The notes under the pieces are model-generated. The model was not told the DNA's origin, searched no databases, and was given only the letters and a program-made list of their open reading frames with translations. A program made the position numbers and the translations under genes. From Orobanche coerulescens (lineage: Eukaryota; Streptophyta; Magnoliopsida; Lamiales; Orobanchaceae), in the NCBI GenBank assembly GCA_033398695.1, contig CM065801.1:102665170-102729169 (forward strand): a DNA stretch of 64,000 nt, given 5' to 3'. Every line of letters begins with the position of its first letter. The stretch's first letter is position 1. Below are positions 45,931-58,900 of this stretch, one piece after another.

Positions 45931-46633
45931 CCAATATCAAGAACAACGATCACAACGATATCTCAATGGAACATCAGTCAACAATTACCATCGATACATC
46001 GATACCGCTAACCGACCATGGACAACAACATAATCCAACAAGTATCTCAATACCTTGAACCGGCCATTAACGAACAACAATAACAACAAGACGATCAATC
46101 AACAACGCTGGCATAATTACCAAAGGGTTTTGTATTAAACAATTCCCTGACATCAACAGATCATGAAGAGACTATGTCTCGAAATGATACAACACATTCA
46201 TACACATATATTATAACATTTATCTCATTGACTAGTACAAGTATAAAACTTGCCTCAAACCGAATGCGAGAAAGTCCTTCCACGATCAACGTCCTCCCAC
46301 GAACGACGAACGGCGTCCTCCGACAGTCACAAGCACCCGATCAACCTTGAATGAAATACAATTCATTCAATAACACAAAATCAATGGAAACAACACCAAA
46401 GACAATCCCGATTAAATCATGAATCGGTTAAACTCCACAAACGAATATCATAGTTCTCAACTATGAATTCTAACATCCTCCAACACCTCTATGATTGATA
46501 TGATCAAATGTTCTTAACACTTGTGAAAACAATTCAACAATAATCACTTAAGAACCACATTATACTAATCACCCTAGAATGATAATATTACCAATATCAC
46601 CACTATCACCTCAAAAAAATCATCAACACTACT
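45931..46633 (-). other. LTR-D central part, no gene
   Basis: AT-rich non-coding LTR sequence between the repeat array and the promoter duplication. Nothing else recognised. Confidence 0.6.
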
Positions 46634-48346
46634 AACATGATGTCTAATAATCAATCACAAATTCATCATGAATTCGGATTAATCAACAAGATTAAATCAA
46701 CCATTTCAAGATTATGACAATCATCCCATAATTCATCATAATTCTATACTAAAATGGTTATAATCCCCCAAGAACACAACCAACAACAATAATCATCTCA
46801 AAGCTATGTTAATCATCTAACAATCTTAACATAACTCTTTCTAGACATGATTATAACCCCCAAGTATTCTAAAACATCAAGAACAACTCCTCCTCAAGAC
46901 ATAATCATCATGTTCTTAGTCATAAGTTCTAAAAACTCATCAAGAATCATGCTATCCTCCATCCATCCATCAAAACACAAAGTAATCAACAATAGAAACA
47001 ACATAATCTCGAGATAAACACCAAATTAAACATATACCTCTAGAAGAAGTGAAGAACAACCTCAACCCATCAAGAAACACTCCAAAATCCAAGTTCCTAA
47101 GCTTCAATCCAAGTTATGAAGCTCCAAATCAAGTTGGAAGAGTCTAAGTATCAAGAGCAAGTTCAGAGGGACGATTCTAGGGAGAGGAAATCAGTTTTGG
47201 TTCATGAAGAAATGAAATACAAAACCAAGATATATAATCTTACAAGCTCATTACGGCCGCTATAGCACCACCTTAACGTACGTTATGCACCTTAACGAAC
47301 GTTATTGCCTCTACGTAGCTACGCTACGTAGTCCAAAACTCACTTCCTCAAAATGGTGTACCCATTACGTACGTAACGAAGCTAACCATTATGTACGATA
47401 ACTTCAAGGTATAGCGTACGTAATGTGCATTGACCTGCCTATCCCAAATTGAACTCCGCGAATCCATCCTGGCCCGATCCCACATGATGTCTAATAATCA
47501 ACCACCAATTCATCATGAATTCGGATTAATCAACTAGATTAAATCAACCATTTCAAGATTATGAAAATCATCACATAATTCATCATAATTCTATACGAAA
47601 ATGGTTATAATCCCCCAAGAACACAACCAATAACAATAATCATCTCAAAGATATGTTAATCATCTAACAATCTTAACATAACTCTTCCTAGACATCATTA
47701 TAACCCCAAGTATTCTAAAACATCAAGAACAACTCCTCCTCAAGACATAATCATCATGTTCTTAGTCATAAGCTATAAAAACTCATCAAGAATCATGTTA
47801 TCCTCCATCCATCCATCAAAACACGAAGTAATCAACAATAGAAACAACATAATCTCGAGATAAACACAAGATTAAACAAATACCTCTAGAAGAAGTGAAG
47901 AACAACCTCAACCCATCAAGAAATACTCCAAACTCCAAGTTCCTAAGCTTCAATCCAAGTAATGAAGCTCCAAATCAAGTTAGAAGAGGCTAAGTATCAG
48001 GAACAAGTTCAGAGGGACGATTCTAGGGAGAGGAAATCAGTTTAGTTTGTGAAGAAATGAAATACGAAACCAAGTTATATAATTTGACAAGCTGAATACA
48101 GTCGCTATAGCACCACCTTAACGTACGTTATGCACCTTAACGTACATTATCGCCTTTACGTACCGTACGCTACGTAGTCCAAAACTCACTGCCTCAAAAT
48201 CGTGTATCTATAATGTACGTTAACTAAATTATGTTCGAAACGAACCTAACCATTACATACGTTAACCTCAAGGTATAGCGTACGTAATGTGCGTTGACCT
48301 ATCTGTCCCAATCGAACCCCGTGAATCCAGCCTGGCCCGGTCCCAC
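46634..48346. repeat. 847-bp tandem duplication carrying the LTR-D promoter
   Basis: ACATGATGTCTAATAATCAA at about 46635 recurs at 47482, and the two halves run in parallel to GGCCCGATCCCACA (about 47480) and GGCCCGGTCCCACA (about 48346). Each half contains a minus-strand TATA box and the CGTACG-rich cluster. Confidence 0.86.
47230..47440 (-). promoter_or_regulatory. LTR-D internal promoter copy
   Basis: Minus-strand TATATA box at 47230-47238. Upstream (higher coordinates) are TTAACGTACGTTA, TTACGTACGTAA and AGCGTACGTAA motifs at about 47273, 47367 and 47412. Confidence 0.6.
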
Positions 48347-48480
48347 ACGCCGAAAGATAGATCTGATCCGATACCCTGCATTACATACATACCCAACACT
48401 GCTTAACGTACGGAACACTTGGAACGTAGCGTACGTAATGCTATACATATAGCGTATGCTATAGCTAATATACTTAGCCA
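48075..48480 (-). promoter_or_regulatory. LTR-D outer promoter copy
   Basis: Minus-strand TATA box at 48075-48083 followed upstream by CGTACG-type palindromes near 48122, 48166, 48216, 48282, 48410, 48430 and 48462. This is the promoter nearest the LTR 5' end and so the expected primary one. Confidence 0.6.
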
Positions 48481-48671
48481 AAATTTCCAAACTCACCAAG
48501 CAACATCCAAACGACGAAACGAAACCGACGACAAGTAAAAATATTTCGATTCCGAAATATCCCAACGTAATGTACATTGTATCAGTAAAATACAACAACA
48601 CTTGTACAATTCCAAATGAATACGTACAACACAACAGTGAGTGAAAAAAATTACCCCCGATATTACACAGA

Positions 48672-49851
48672 ATGTCTGCTGCTAGGGGAAAGAGGCGAGG
48701 CCGTGGTCGTGGATGCGGACGAGGATGTGGCGCAGATGCTTCCCTCAATTCCGTAGCGGGGTCAACCACCCCTAGTTTATCTAACTCAGTGCATCCTGAT
48801 ATCGAGGGTCAACACGACCAGTCGACCGGCCAAGGGAATAACGCAGATATTGGAATTACGAATGTCCTCCAACAATTGGCTAACTAGGTGACTATCTTGG
48901 CCCAAGCCGTTCAGCTGAACAATCCGAACCCGACATCGGATGCCTTGCTTCAGAATGTGATCTGTATGCACCCTTCGCAGTTCAGCGGTCATACAGACCC
49001 GATGAGTTGGGAGAAATGGTTAGCGGAGTTAGAGAAAATTTTTGAAGCGGTTGATTGTCCAGAAGTGAGGAAGGTACCGATTGCTCAATACTTCTTTACC
49101 AATGAAGCCGTGACTTGGTGGAAAGTTATCAATCCGCAGGATCACGCTGCTACGTGGGGAGAGTTTAAACTTTAAAGAGCTACTTGAGGCCAAGTTTTGT
49201 CCTTGGCCAGTGCAAGAAGGCAGAATCCGAGCCTTTTTTGAGGCTAAGACATAGAATATTCCAGTCTCGCGGGCGATAGTGGAATACAACCAACAGCTGA
49301 TTCACGTGAAGAATCAAGTGTGGGATGAGCGTTACAAGATCCGTTACTTTGACATGCATATGAATATGGATTTACGGCGTTACATGTCCGGGTTTGCTTG
49401 CACTACCTTGAAGGAATACCAAGACAGGGCTTTGGCCTATGACATGTTGAGTCCCCACAATGATACCACGGTAGAATTGAAGAAGCAAGAGACCGCTGGT
49501 AACTTTTCTGGCTCAAAAGGTGGCAACTTCTAGAGACCTCAGGCGGCCAACCATTCTGTCGGACAGTTGTCACGTTCTGTTAGAGGAAAGAAGAGTTTTC
49601 GTTCTGCTTCGGGCACCCCAACCCTCCCGGTAACCTGTTTTAATTGTGGTCGTCCAGGCCACATCAATATGGAGTGCAACTTCCCACCTATGAAGTGTCA
49701 CACTTGTGGACAGATGGGGCATAGGGCAGCTTATTGCCCCAAACAAGACCAGACTTTGGACACTCGGGCTTCGTCCCCAACGCCTATAGATCAGAGTATG
49801 AATCAGTGGCAACCAGTTGGACAGTCACAACAGAGTTACGGTAGGGACTAG
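48672..49851 (+). pseudogene. Gypsy-B gag with two CCHC zinc knuckles
   Basis: Counterpart of the Gypsy-A gag, about 98 percent alike by eye. Same ATG context, same TAG stops at 48885-48887, near 49252, near 49531 and 49849-49851. Differences: Trp is kept at about 49321 (TGA in Gypsy-A), and a 7-base insertion near 49167-49175 (TTTAAAC repeated) shifts the frame between AVTWWKV and EAKFCPW. Knuckles CFNCGRPGHINMEC and CHTCGQMGHRAAYC lie at 49633-49737. Confidence 0.87.
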
Positions 49852-49853
49852 GG

Positions 49854-51868
49854 GCGGAGTCAGAATGCTAGAGGGAGAGATTCTAGCGTCGGTTTGGCAC
49901 ACCCGCGAGTCTATGAGACGTGTCGAGCAGACGAACCCGATGCGGCAGTGGCCTCAGGTACCATTCATATCCTATCTCATCCAGTTCGTGTACTTTTTTA
50001 TTCGGGTGCTACACATTCTTTCATCTCCTTGGAGTGTGTACATCGTTTGAATATAACTTATATGATTGCTTGCTATCCTTTCATTGTGAAACTACCTAGC
50101 GGGGATAGAATCGTGGGGAATCAGGAGATTAGAGATTTTCCGGTGAATATAGCCGGTATGGATTGGTTATCGAATTTGATTGTGGTTGATATGGAGGGCG
50201 AGGATGTCTAAGGCACCGTATCGGATGGCACATTCCGAGATGCAAGAATTGAAGAATCAGTTGGGAGAACTATTAGACAAAGGGTACATCAGACTGAGTG
50301 CTACACATTCTTTCATCTCCTTGGAGTGTGTACGTCGTTTGAATATAACTTGTATGACTGCTTGCTATCCTTTCATTGTGAAACTACCTAGCGGGGATAG
50401 AATTGTGGGGAATTAGGAGATTAGAGATTTTCCGGTGAATATAGACGGTATGGATTGGTTATCGAATTTGATTGTGGTTGATATGTAGGTCAAGGATGTC
50501 TAAGGCACTGTATCGGATGGCACATTTCGAGATGCAAGAATTGAAGAATCAGTTGGGAGAACTATTAGACAAAGGGTACATTAGACTGAGCGCTTCGCCT
50601 TGGGGCGCGCTTGTTCTTTTTGTGAGGAAGAAGGATGGTTCACTACGTTTATGTATTGATTACCAAGAGCTGAACAAAGTGACCATCAAGAACAAGTATC
50701 CTTTACCTAGTATAGATTATTTATTTGCTCAGTTGCAGGGGGCTGCAGTATTCTCAAAAATTGATTTGAGATCAGGATACTAACAGCTCCGAGTGAAAGA
50801 GTCCGATGTTCCGAAGACTGCGTTTCGAACGAGATACGAACATTATGAATTCGTGGTCATGCCTTTCGGGTTGACTAATGCCCCGACAGTATTCATGCAA
50901 CTAATGAACAAGATATTCATTGAATACCTGGATAGATGTGTGGTCATCTTTATTGACGACATCCTGATTTATTGTCGAGATAAGGAGGAACATGCCTGGC
51001 ACTTGCATTTGATACTAGATGTTTTGAGAGCCGAACACCTCTATGTAAAATTCTTGAAGTATGAGTCCTGATTGGAAGAAGTGATGTTTCTCAGCCATGT
51101 GGTTTCGCCGAAGGGGTTCGCGTAGATCCATAGAAGAATGAGGCAGTGCTAGACTAGGCACTGCCTAAAAATGTTAAAGACGTTCATAGCTTTTTGGGTC
51201 TTGCTGGGTATTACCGTCGGTTTGTCGAGGGGTTCTCAAAACTCGCTCGGCCACTTACACAATTACTTCATAAGATAGAAAAGTTTGTTTGGACTGCCGA
51301 GAGACAACCGAGCTTTGATGAGCTGAAGAGACGTTTGACCTCAATGCCAATTTTAGCTTTACCACAGGGTAGTGAAGGATTTGCAGTTTATAGCAACGCT
51401 CCGGGACAAGGGCTTTGATGTGTGGTTATACAGCATGATAGATGATAGCTTTTGAATCACGGCATTTGAAGCCGAATGAGATGAACTATCCTACTCATGA
51501 TTTGGAATTGGACATAATTGTTTGTGCACTTAAGATTTGGCGGCATTATTTGTATGGATCTCCGTGTCAGATTTATACTGACCACAAGAGTTTGAAGTGT
51601 TTTTTCAGCCAGAAAGAGCTGAATATGAGACAAAGACGTTGGTTGGAATTAATCAAGGATTACAACTTGGAAATTCTTTACTATCCAGGAAAGGACAATG
51701 TCGTCGCGGATGCTTTGAGCTGCAAATCGACATCACTTCAGATGCTCTAGGTTCTTACATCTCAGACAAAGATTCTTCAAGATGTAATCAAGCAAGGAAT
51801 AGAAATTTGGCTTCAAAGAGTGCAAGGACAGTTTTGCACTCTCGAAATTACTTCGTCCTTGGTTGACG
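49854..51868 (+). pseudogene. Gypsy-B protease, RT and RNase H, rearranged
   Basis: Shows the same protease-to-RT deletion and 292-bp duplication as Gypsy-A (second copy from about 50299). Protease reads YSGATHSF. RT includes [12 protein letters not shown], a TAA at about 50782, [10 protein letters not shown] and FIDDILIYC near 50950, and the same string of lesions 51070-51190. RNase H (51194-51750) has the TGA at 51416-51418 also seen in Gypsy-1 and Gypsy-A, but keeps the frame through [20 protein letters not shown] and ADALSCKS to 51750. Confidence 0.85.
50007..50590 (+). repeat. 292-bp tandem duplication in Gypsy-B
   Basis: Same duplication and same join as at 9093-9676, with the second unit beginning at TGCTACACATTC near 50299. 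An extra TAG (GGGGAATTAGG, near 50414) is private to this copy. Confidence 0.88.
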
Positions 51869-51896
51869 ACATCAAGGGAAACAGTGGAGTGACCCC

Positions 51897-53290
51897 ATGA
51901 TCTCTCAACTGAAGGAAGATGTAATTAAAGGAAAAGCCCCTGGTTTTATGGTACATGAAGATAGTATTGTGAGATTTCAGGGCAGACTTTGTGTTCCGAA
52001 TGATCTAGAGTTGAGGCAGAGAATTCTCCGAGAAGCTCATGCTACGCCTTACTCTATCCACCCTAGAACGAGTAAGATGTACAAAGACTTAAAGCGAAAT
52101 TTTTGGTGGAATAATATGAATAAGGGTGTCACAGAGTTTGTACTGTGGTTTTTGACATGTCAACAAGTCAAGATTGAACATCAACGACCGTCGGGGTTGC
52201 TGAAGCCGCTTCCCATTATCGAGCAAAAGTGGGAAGATATCTCTATGGATTTTATCAGTGGGATGCCGAGAACAAGAGCCGGGATGAATATGATTTGGGT
52301 AATCGTCGATCGGTTGACCAAGTCTGCGCACTTCTTAGGTATTAAGGACACTTGGGGACGAAAGAGATTGGCTCGAACTTTTATAGCCGAGATTGTGAGA
52401 TTGTATGGTGCCCCTAAGACTATTGTTTCCGATCAAGATGGTCGCTTCGTATTGCATTTTTGGCAATCCGTTCATCAGGCTTTGGGCACCGAGTTGAGAT
52501 TGAGCAGGTCTTTTCATCGCCAGTCAGACGGTCAGACGGAGTGGACGATTCAGACGTTGGAAGATATGTTGCAGGCCTATGCCCTAGACTGGAGTAATGA
52601 TAGGTAACTTCACTTGCGGTTGATCGAGTTCGCATTCAATAATAGTTGGCATGCATTGATCAAAATGGCACCTTTCGAGGCACTTTATGGTAGGCGATGT
52701 AGGTCACCGTTATGTTGGGACGAGGCTTCGGAACTAGTCGGAATGGAACCGGATATGTTGATGGAGACTAAGGAGAAGATTTCTATTATCAAGGACCGGT
52801 TGTTGACTGCCCAGAGTCGTCAGAAATCTTATGTTGATACTCATCGTCGATTTTTGGAATTCAAATTAGGAGACCATGTTCTACTCAAGGTGTCGCCGAC
52901 CAGAGGAGTTTTCTGCTTCGGGAAAAGGGGAAACTTAGTCCGCGATATATCAAACCATTTGAAGTTTTGGACAGGGTTGGAGATTTAACTTATCGCTTGG
53001 CGTTGCCTTCATCTTTGAGTCATATCCATAACATTTTTCATGTTTCTCAGTTGAAGAAGTATGTGCCGGATCCAAGTCATATTATCGACTATGGTGGGAT
53101 CGATGTAGCCGAGGATGTTACCTTTTCGGAGAGACCGGTGAAGATCCTTGAACGTCGTGAGAAACAGCTTCGGCACAAAATCATCCCGTTTGTTAAAGTG
53201 TAATGATCGAGACATGGAGTCGAGGAGGCGACTTGGGAGACGAAAGACAAGATGCGATCGGAATACCCCAAGCTTTTTATTTCTTAAGTT
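51897..53290 (+). pseudogene. Gypsy-B integrase and chromodomain
   Basis: The frame opens at 51897 and runs through LREAHATPYSIHP, the CQQVKIEH finger end, [24 protein letters not shown] near 52305 and SDQDGRF near 52430. A TAA at about 52605-52607 interrupts and the same frame resumes (FNNSWHALIKMAPFEALYGRRC). One A is lost near 52926, shifting the frame before HVSQLKKYVPDPSHI (about 53040-53085). The chromodomain (PVKILERREKQLRHK, HGVEEATWE) contains adjacent TAA and TGA at 53201-53206 where Gypsy-A has CAA TGG, and ends near 53290. Confidence 0.86.
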
Positions 53291-53322
53291 TTAGGACGAA
53301 ACTTCTTTTTAGAGGGGGAGAA

Positions 53323-53967
53323 TGTAATACCCGTACTTTATATGAATTGTTGGCTCTGATGTTCCTTCACTTCTGTCGCTCTGTAAACACTTATTGAGAT
53401 GTTGTTGATGTTGATTTTAGAGTTTCGTACCTTCCGGATCATGTTTGTGTTGTTTGGACCTTTCTGCAGTTGTTTGAGACAGGCAGATAGCGTACGCTAG
53501 GCCTAAGCTAACTCACGCTATTTCTACTGGAGTAGCGCATGCTAGCTTTGAGCCTTAGCGCATGCTAACGTTCGGAGCATGGCAGAGGCAGTAACTGATT
53601 CTGCCCTATGGACTAGCAGGGAACACATTCTAGGCCCGAGCGAGCGTATGCTATTGGTGTTGCGTAGCGTGCGCTAGTGCCCAGATGTAGCGCACGCTAG
53701 CGGGTTTGGACAGTAAGTTGGAATCTTGGCAGGATACCAGTTAACGCACACTAAAGTGTGGTAGCGCGCGTTAACATCTCAGGACAGAAGCCACTGGACT
53801 ACCGGGTGACCCCGTTAGCGCACAAATCTTGAGGTTTTTAGCGCACGCTAGACAAACGCAGTATATAAGGGCAGTCAGCCATATTGTTCGTCATTTCTTC
53901 TCCATTTCCTTCACTTCTGACGAGAGGGGCGATTTCGGGGTGATTTTGGGGCGGCTACTTATCATCT
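53323..53967 (+). repeat. Gypsy-B 3' LTR, truncated by Copia-B
   Basis: TGTAATACCCGTAC follows the purine tract AGAGGGGGAGAA (53311-53322). U3 palindromes at 53488-53850 and TATATAAG at 53862-53869 as in the other copies. Cut after CATCT at 53967 by TGTTGGG of Copia-B, the same target position as in Gypsy-A. Confidence 0.9.
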
Positions 53968-54433
53968 TGTTGGGATTCGGTGCCTAAAACAAAGGCGCAG
54001 CGGAAGCAATAATACGAATCTAGTTCGATCTAAATCCCTATGAGGATCGATCAAGCTATGTATAAACGAATATAAAATGAAAACAATGAAGATTTGAAAT
54101 CATACTCTCGTAGTCCGTTGATTAAATAGTTTATTCCTTGAAGATGATTCGCCAAGCTTTAGATGCTCTCCCCACGAATCCAATTCTTCAAGCTTTTAAA
54201 TGATCTAACGCCGAAATCACTGCGTCTCTACTTGCCACGCGCCAGAGAAACGAACGGAACGCCGACCACCCAATTAACCTCTAAGGTTACGGCTAGAATC
54301 GAGTGATGGAAGCTTTCTAATTAAGATTACAACACTCTAAGTGTTTAATCTATAATCTCTCAATTATCTTATGAATTTTCTCCTAGAAAAAACTCAAGAA
54401 GAAGAATAAAGAGATGAAGACTAGGAAAAAGTG

Positions 54434-54465
<32 letters not shown>

Positions 54466-55989
54466 TGATTGCAACCGTGAGATTCAAAGTGAGTTAAGAG
54501 GTTTTCAAGTCTTCATCATATATTCTTATTCAACCACCTAAAGTCACCTTTCATATATTAAAAGAGATATCAAATCTCTTTATATCTTTTTATTCACCTA
54601 GTAAGGTGAAGACTAAGACTATGAAAAGGGAGTAGGTTTGGGCGACCATCTAGAAGGAATTGGATGAGTTCGGTTCGTTTCGGACTCCCGTGAGTCCAAA
54701 CAGATAAACTCCAATTTCGTTCTGATGTATTTATATCAATTAATTAATCCAATTAATTAATCATATCAAATACAAAATAATATAATTAATTTATCTAAGA
54801 AATAATTATATATATGAATTAAATTAATCACCAGTAATTTATTTAATTCATTATGTCGTAAATTAATTTATCCAATAAATTAATTTAGACATCCAATGTC
54901 CCAATAATTAATTAGACATCCAATGTCCAATAAATTAGATATTCAATATCTAATTTTTATAAAGAGAGAATAAGCTCGATTCATTCCGTCGTCAATCCTA
55001 TTGCACGACTCAGTAGGTCCGTCTCAGTTGGCAATAGGAGGAACCAAAGAGTAGTAGCACCACCTAGCCAGCCTCGCGGCCTACACTGTACCCTAACTGA
55101 GAATGAATGATGGGGATCATTCCAAATACTTTTTGTCGTGAATACCAGTATACGTATAAACCCTTCTTTCAAATGTCCCGATCAAGTTATAGGGTCACGG
55201 TCAGTCAAACCCTATATGTACTTGACTCTATATATGAGTTAATGCAAATTGAGATCATCGAGCTCTTGTGTATCCAATACAACTAGCTCCAATGCTTTGG
55301 CCAAAGACTTATGATCTCATCTGCCAATAACTGCATAGGACATATAACGTGTTCACTAATAGGATAAAGAATTCTATCTTGGTATTTAGTAAGACCTGCT
55401 ACTTGCCCATCAAGACGCACGTTGAGGTTGACCCCCACCTTCCGGTTTTCTGGGTCGAACTACTCTAATGAAAATCTTAACGCCACAAGCACATCCTTAC
55501 CAAATCCTCAAGTCAAAGGTTCACGAATACATATCACAACCTTTCGATTCCGTCATTGACTTTCCCGGAGTGAAATCCGTGTGACGAATCGAGGGTGAGT
55601 CTATTCGAGTATACTAATCCAATTAGCATTCCTATAACATGTGCTCCCACTAACCATTAGTGTTCGATAAACACTCTCCAAGTCAAATAATACGTCATAC
55701 AAGTCTTCATGTAAACTTAACGCCCAGTCAAGTTTCATCGACTTGCGAACGATAAAGTACTTGTGCCATAAACCTTTCCAGTGCCATTCCCCTTATCCAA
55801 TAAGGGGTGGAATGTTTTGCTCTCAAATACACGGACTAGTTTCTATATATATTTACGAGTCAGAAATACCAGTGACTACTAGTAAATAAAGAAACATACA
55901 ATTGCCTTTCGATAATGATTTACATAATAACAAGTACAATGCCCTCACTCAACATCCTCTGAGTGGCATTCGAGGGCATACTCCTAACA
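53968..55989 (-). repeat. Copia-B 3' LTR
   Basis: 2,022 bp, full length compared with 19610-21646, terminus TGTTGGG intact. CT run at 54436-54465 is interrupted by TGT at its start. No coding content. Confidence 0.88.
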
Positions 55990-55994
55990 ATCTC

Positions 55995-58900
55995 CCACTT
56001 TCCCTCAATGCTTCTCACTATGGTATCTAATACCCATGTTCTCCAGATGACGCTCCAAGCTAATCTGAGAAAGTGGCTTGGTCAGTAGATCATCGACGTT
56101 GTCGGCTGAGTCTACTCTATGCAGCACAATATATCCATTGCGAACAAATTCTCTTATGAGATGTTACTTCCTCTCAATGTGTTTGGCACTGTTGTGAAAC
56201 CTCGGCTCCTTGGCCTGAGATACAGCTCCGTCGTTGTCGCAGAAAAGCGAAACAGGCAGCTCAGCACATGGTATCACTTAAAATTCTCCCAGAAACTTCT
56301 TAATCCAGAAGCCCTCCTTATAAGCCTCCGAGGCTGCTTGATACTCAGCCTGACTGGTGGAATCAACTGCCGCTCTTTGCTTCGCACTACGCCAAGATAC
56401 TTCTCCTCCATTATAAGTAAATATGTAGCCAGAAGTAGACATCGAATCATCTTTCTGTCCTTGGAAGTCTGAATCAGTGAAGCCCATCACATTCAGTTCT
56501 CCACTGCCATACATCAGAACCATATCTCTTGTCCTTCTCAAGTACTTGAGAACGTTCTTTACGGAAGTCCAATGTTCCCTACCTAGATTTGCCTGAAACC
56601 TACTTACCAAGCTCACAGCATGCGCAATGTCAGGTCTCATACACAACATAGCACACATAAGGCTACCCATGGCTGAAGCATATGGTATATTACTCATTTC
56701 CTTTCGTTGTTCCTCACTTTGAGGACACATCTTCAAGGAGAGTTTTATTCCATGTGGCATCGGTAGGGACCCTCTTTTAGAATCATCCATCTTAAATCGC
56801 TTTAAGATTCTATCTATATAGAGGGCTTGGGAAAGACCTATCATTCTCTTCGCTCTATCCCGGTAGAGCCCAATACCAAGAATATAGGTAGCTTCTCCCA
56901 AGTCTTTCATGGAGAAATTACTCGAAAGCCAAGCTTTCACAGAACTGAGCATTCCCATATCATTTCCTGTTACTAGAATGTCATCTACATATAGTACTAA
57001 GAATGTGATCTTGATCCCACTAACCCTCTTGTATACACAAGGTTCCTTTTCATTTTGTACAAAATCAAACTCTTTGACTGTCTTGTCAAAACGAAGGTTC
57101 CAACTACACGAAGCTTGCTTCAGTCCATAAATGGAACGCTGAAGAACTCGCACTACATTTCTCGGACAGTTTGCACACTTTCTGAATATCGACTTCGGAC
57201 ACAAAGCATTTAGGCTACTCCATATAGATTTCCTTCTCGAGGAATCCATTAAGGAAATCCATCTTTACGTCCATTTGCCATATCTCATAATCGTGGTAGG
57301 CAGCTATAGCAAGCATAATGCAAATAGACTTGATCATAGCTACGGGCGAGAATGTATTGTGGTAATCAATCCCTTCCTTCTGGTATAACCCTTTGCCACA
57401 AGCCTGTCCTTATAAGCGTCAACCTTGCCATCCCCATCAGTCTTTCTCTTGTAGATACACTTGTTCCCAATTGGCACTATGCCCTCGGGGCGGTCTACTA
57501 GAGTCCAGACCTGATTGACATGCATCGAGTCTATCTCAGCTTCCATAGCTTCACGCCATTTCATGGAGTCTACATCCACCATCGCTTGGTCATAGGTCGC
57601 GGGGTCGGTCTCTTGGCAATCACCTGGAACCTCATGGAGACCCAGCTCCTCCAGGTGCACAAGGCCATACCTCTCAGGTAAATGAGACACCCTACTAGAC
57701 CTACAAGGTGTTTGTACTTTTGTTTCAGAAGGTTCGGTTCCAATTTCTTGTATAGGTGTCTCCTGAGGAGTTTCATTGTATTCTTCCAGAGAAATACTTC
57801 TACCTGCTCCGCCTTCCTGAATGAACTCATCTTCCAGGAAGTATGCTTGCAAAACAACAATGATCTTTTGATCTTCGGGCATGTAGAATAGATAATCCAT
57901 CGTCCCAGATGGAAATCCAATGAAACGTACCTTCACGGATCTCGCTTCCAACTTGTCCACCTTAGTCTTCTTGACATAGACGGGACATCCCCAAATCCTA
58001 ATGTGATTAAGACTTGGTTTCCTACCCTCCCACATCTCATGTGGAATTTTAGGAATGGATTTGGAAGGACATCTGTTCAAGATATAAGCAGTAGTCAGGA
58101 GTGCATACCCCCACAGGTAAATCGATAAGTCGGTATAGCCTAGCATAGAACGGACCATGTTCAACAAGGTCCAGTTCCTTCTTTCTGATACACCATTTAA
58201 CTGAGGAATACCTGGAGGTGTTAGTTGTGATACTATTCCATGTTTCTTTAGGAACTCATCAAACTCCGGACCCATATACTCGCCACCTCAGTCCAACCGA
58301 AGTGCTTTGATATGATTACCAGTTTGTTTTTCGACTAGGGCCTTAAATTCCTGGAATTTCTCAAAGGCCTCGGATTTATGTTTCATTAAGTATACATAAC
58401 CATACTAGTATGATCATCTGTAAATATAATGAAATACTGATACCTATCATATGTTGCTTCCAAAGAACCACATACATCGGTATGGACTAATTCTAGTTTA
58501 TCAGCGGCTCTTTCAAAAGTCCCTGTGAAGGGGGACTTAGTCATTTTGCATTTAAGGCAAGATTTACATGTAGGAAAGGGATCCGATCCCAATGGACCCA
58601 TAAGTCCATCCTTTTTCATTTTGTAAACCTTGGTCTGACCAACAAGACCAAGTCTAAGATGACATTTCAAAACTTGATTAGTTTCATCCCTACCACGCTT
58701 CCTAGTCATAGTATTCACAATGACTTTGTTACTAAGGTTTAGATGATACAGTCCATTTAACAATGTAGCAGTGCCCACGAGTTTATTTCTAAAATAAATT
58801 TTGCAGGAACCATCACCAATGAAAAATAAAAAGCCTTTCCGATCCATGATCGGAATGGATACAATGTTCTTATGCCCCTTGGGCAAAACAAGTACATCTT

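Larger units (their letters stand above)
33203..48667 (-). mobile_element. LTR-D: ~5.7-kb solo LTR inserted in Gypsy-B, split by Gypsy-C
   Basis: Bounded by TGTAATGCCCCC (33203) and GATATTACA (48667), with the 5-bp duplication CAGAA on both sides (33198-33202 and 48668-48672). After removing Gypsy-C and one TCCAC copy its length is about 5.7 kb. No gag or pol is present, so it is best read as a very long solo LTR. TATA boxes on the minus strand give the orientation. Its first ~60 bases resemble the Gypsy-C LTR (ATTACAGTGCCGTGGACC), so the two families are related. A non-coding (LARD-like) element is the alternative. Confidence 0.78.
31124..53967 (+). mobile_element. Gypsy-B: chromovirus-type Gypsy element with nested insertions
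   Basis: Host element of the middle of the window: 5' LTR 31124-32958, primer-binding site 32964-32974, leader to 33202, then LTR-D (with Gypsy-C inside), gag from 48672, pol to about 53290, purine tract 53311-53322, and 3' LTR from 53323 cut by Copia-B at 53967/53968. The CAGAA duplication at 33198-33202 and 48668-48672 proves that the two halves were once contiguous. Stops, frameshifts and an internal rearrangement make it non-autonomous. Confidence 0.88.
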
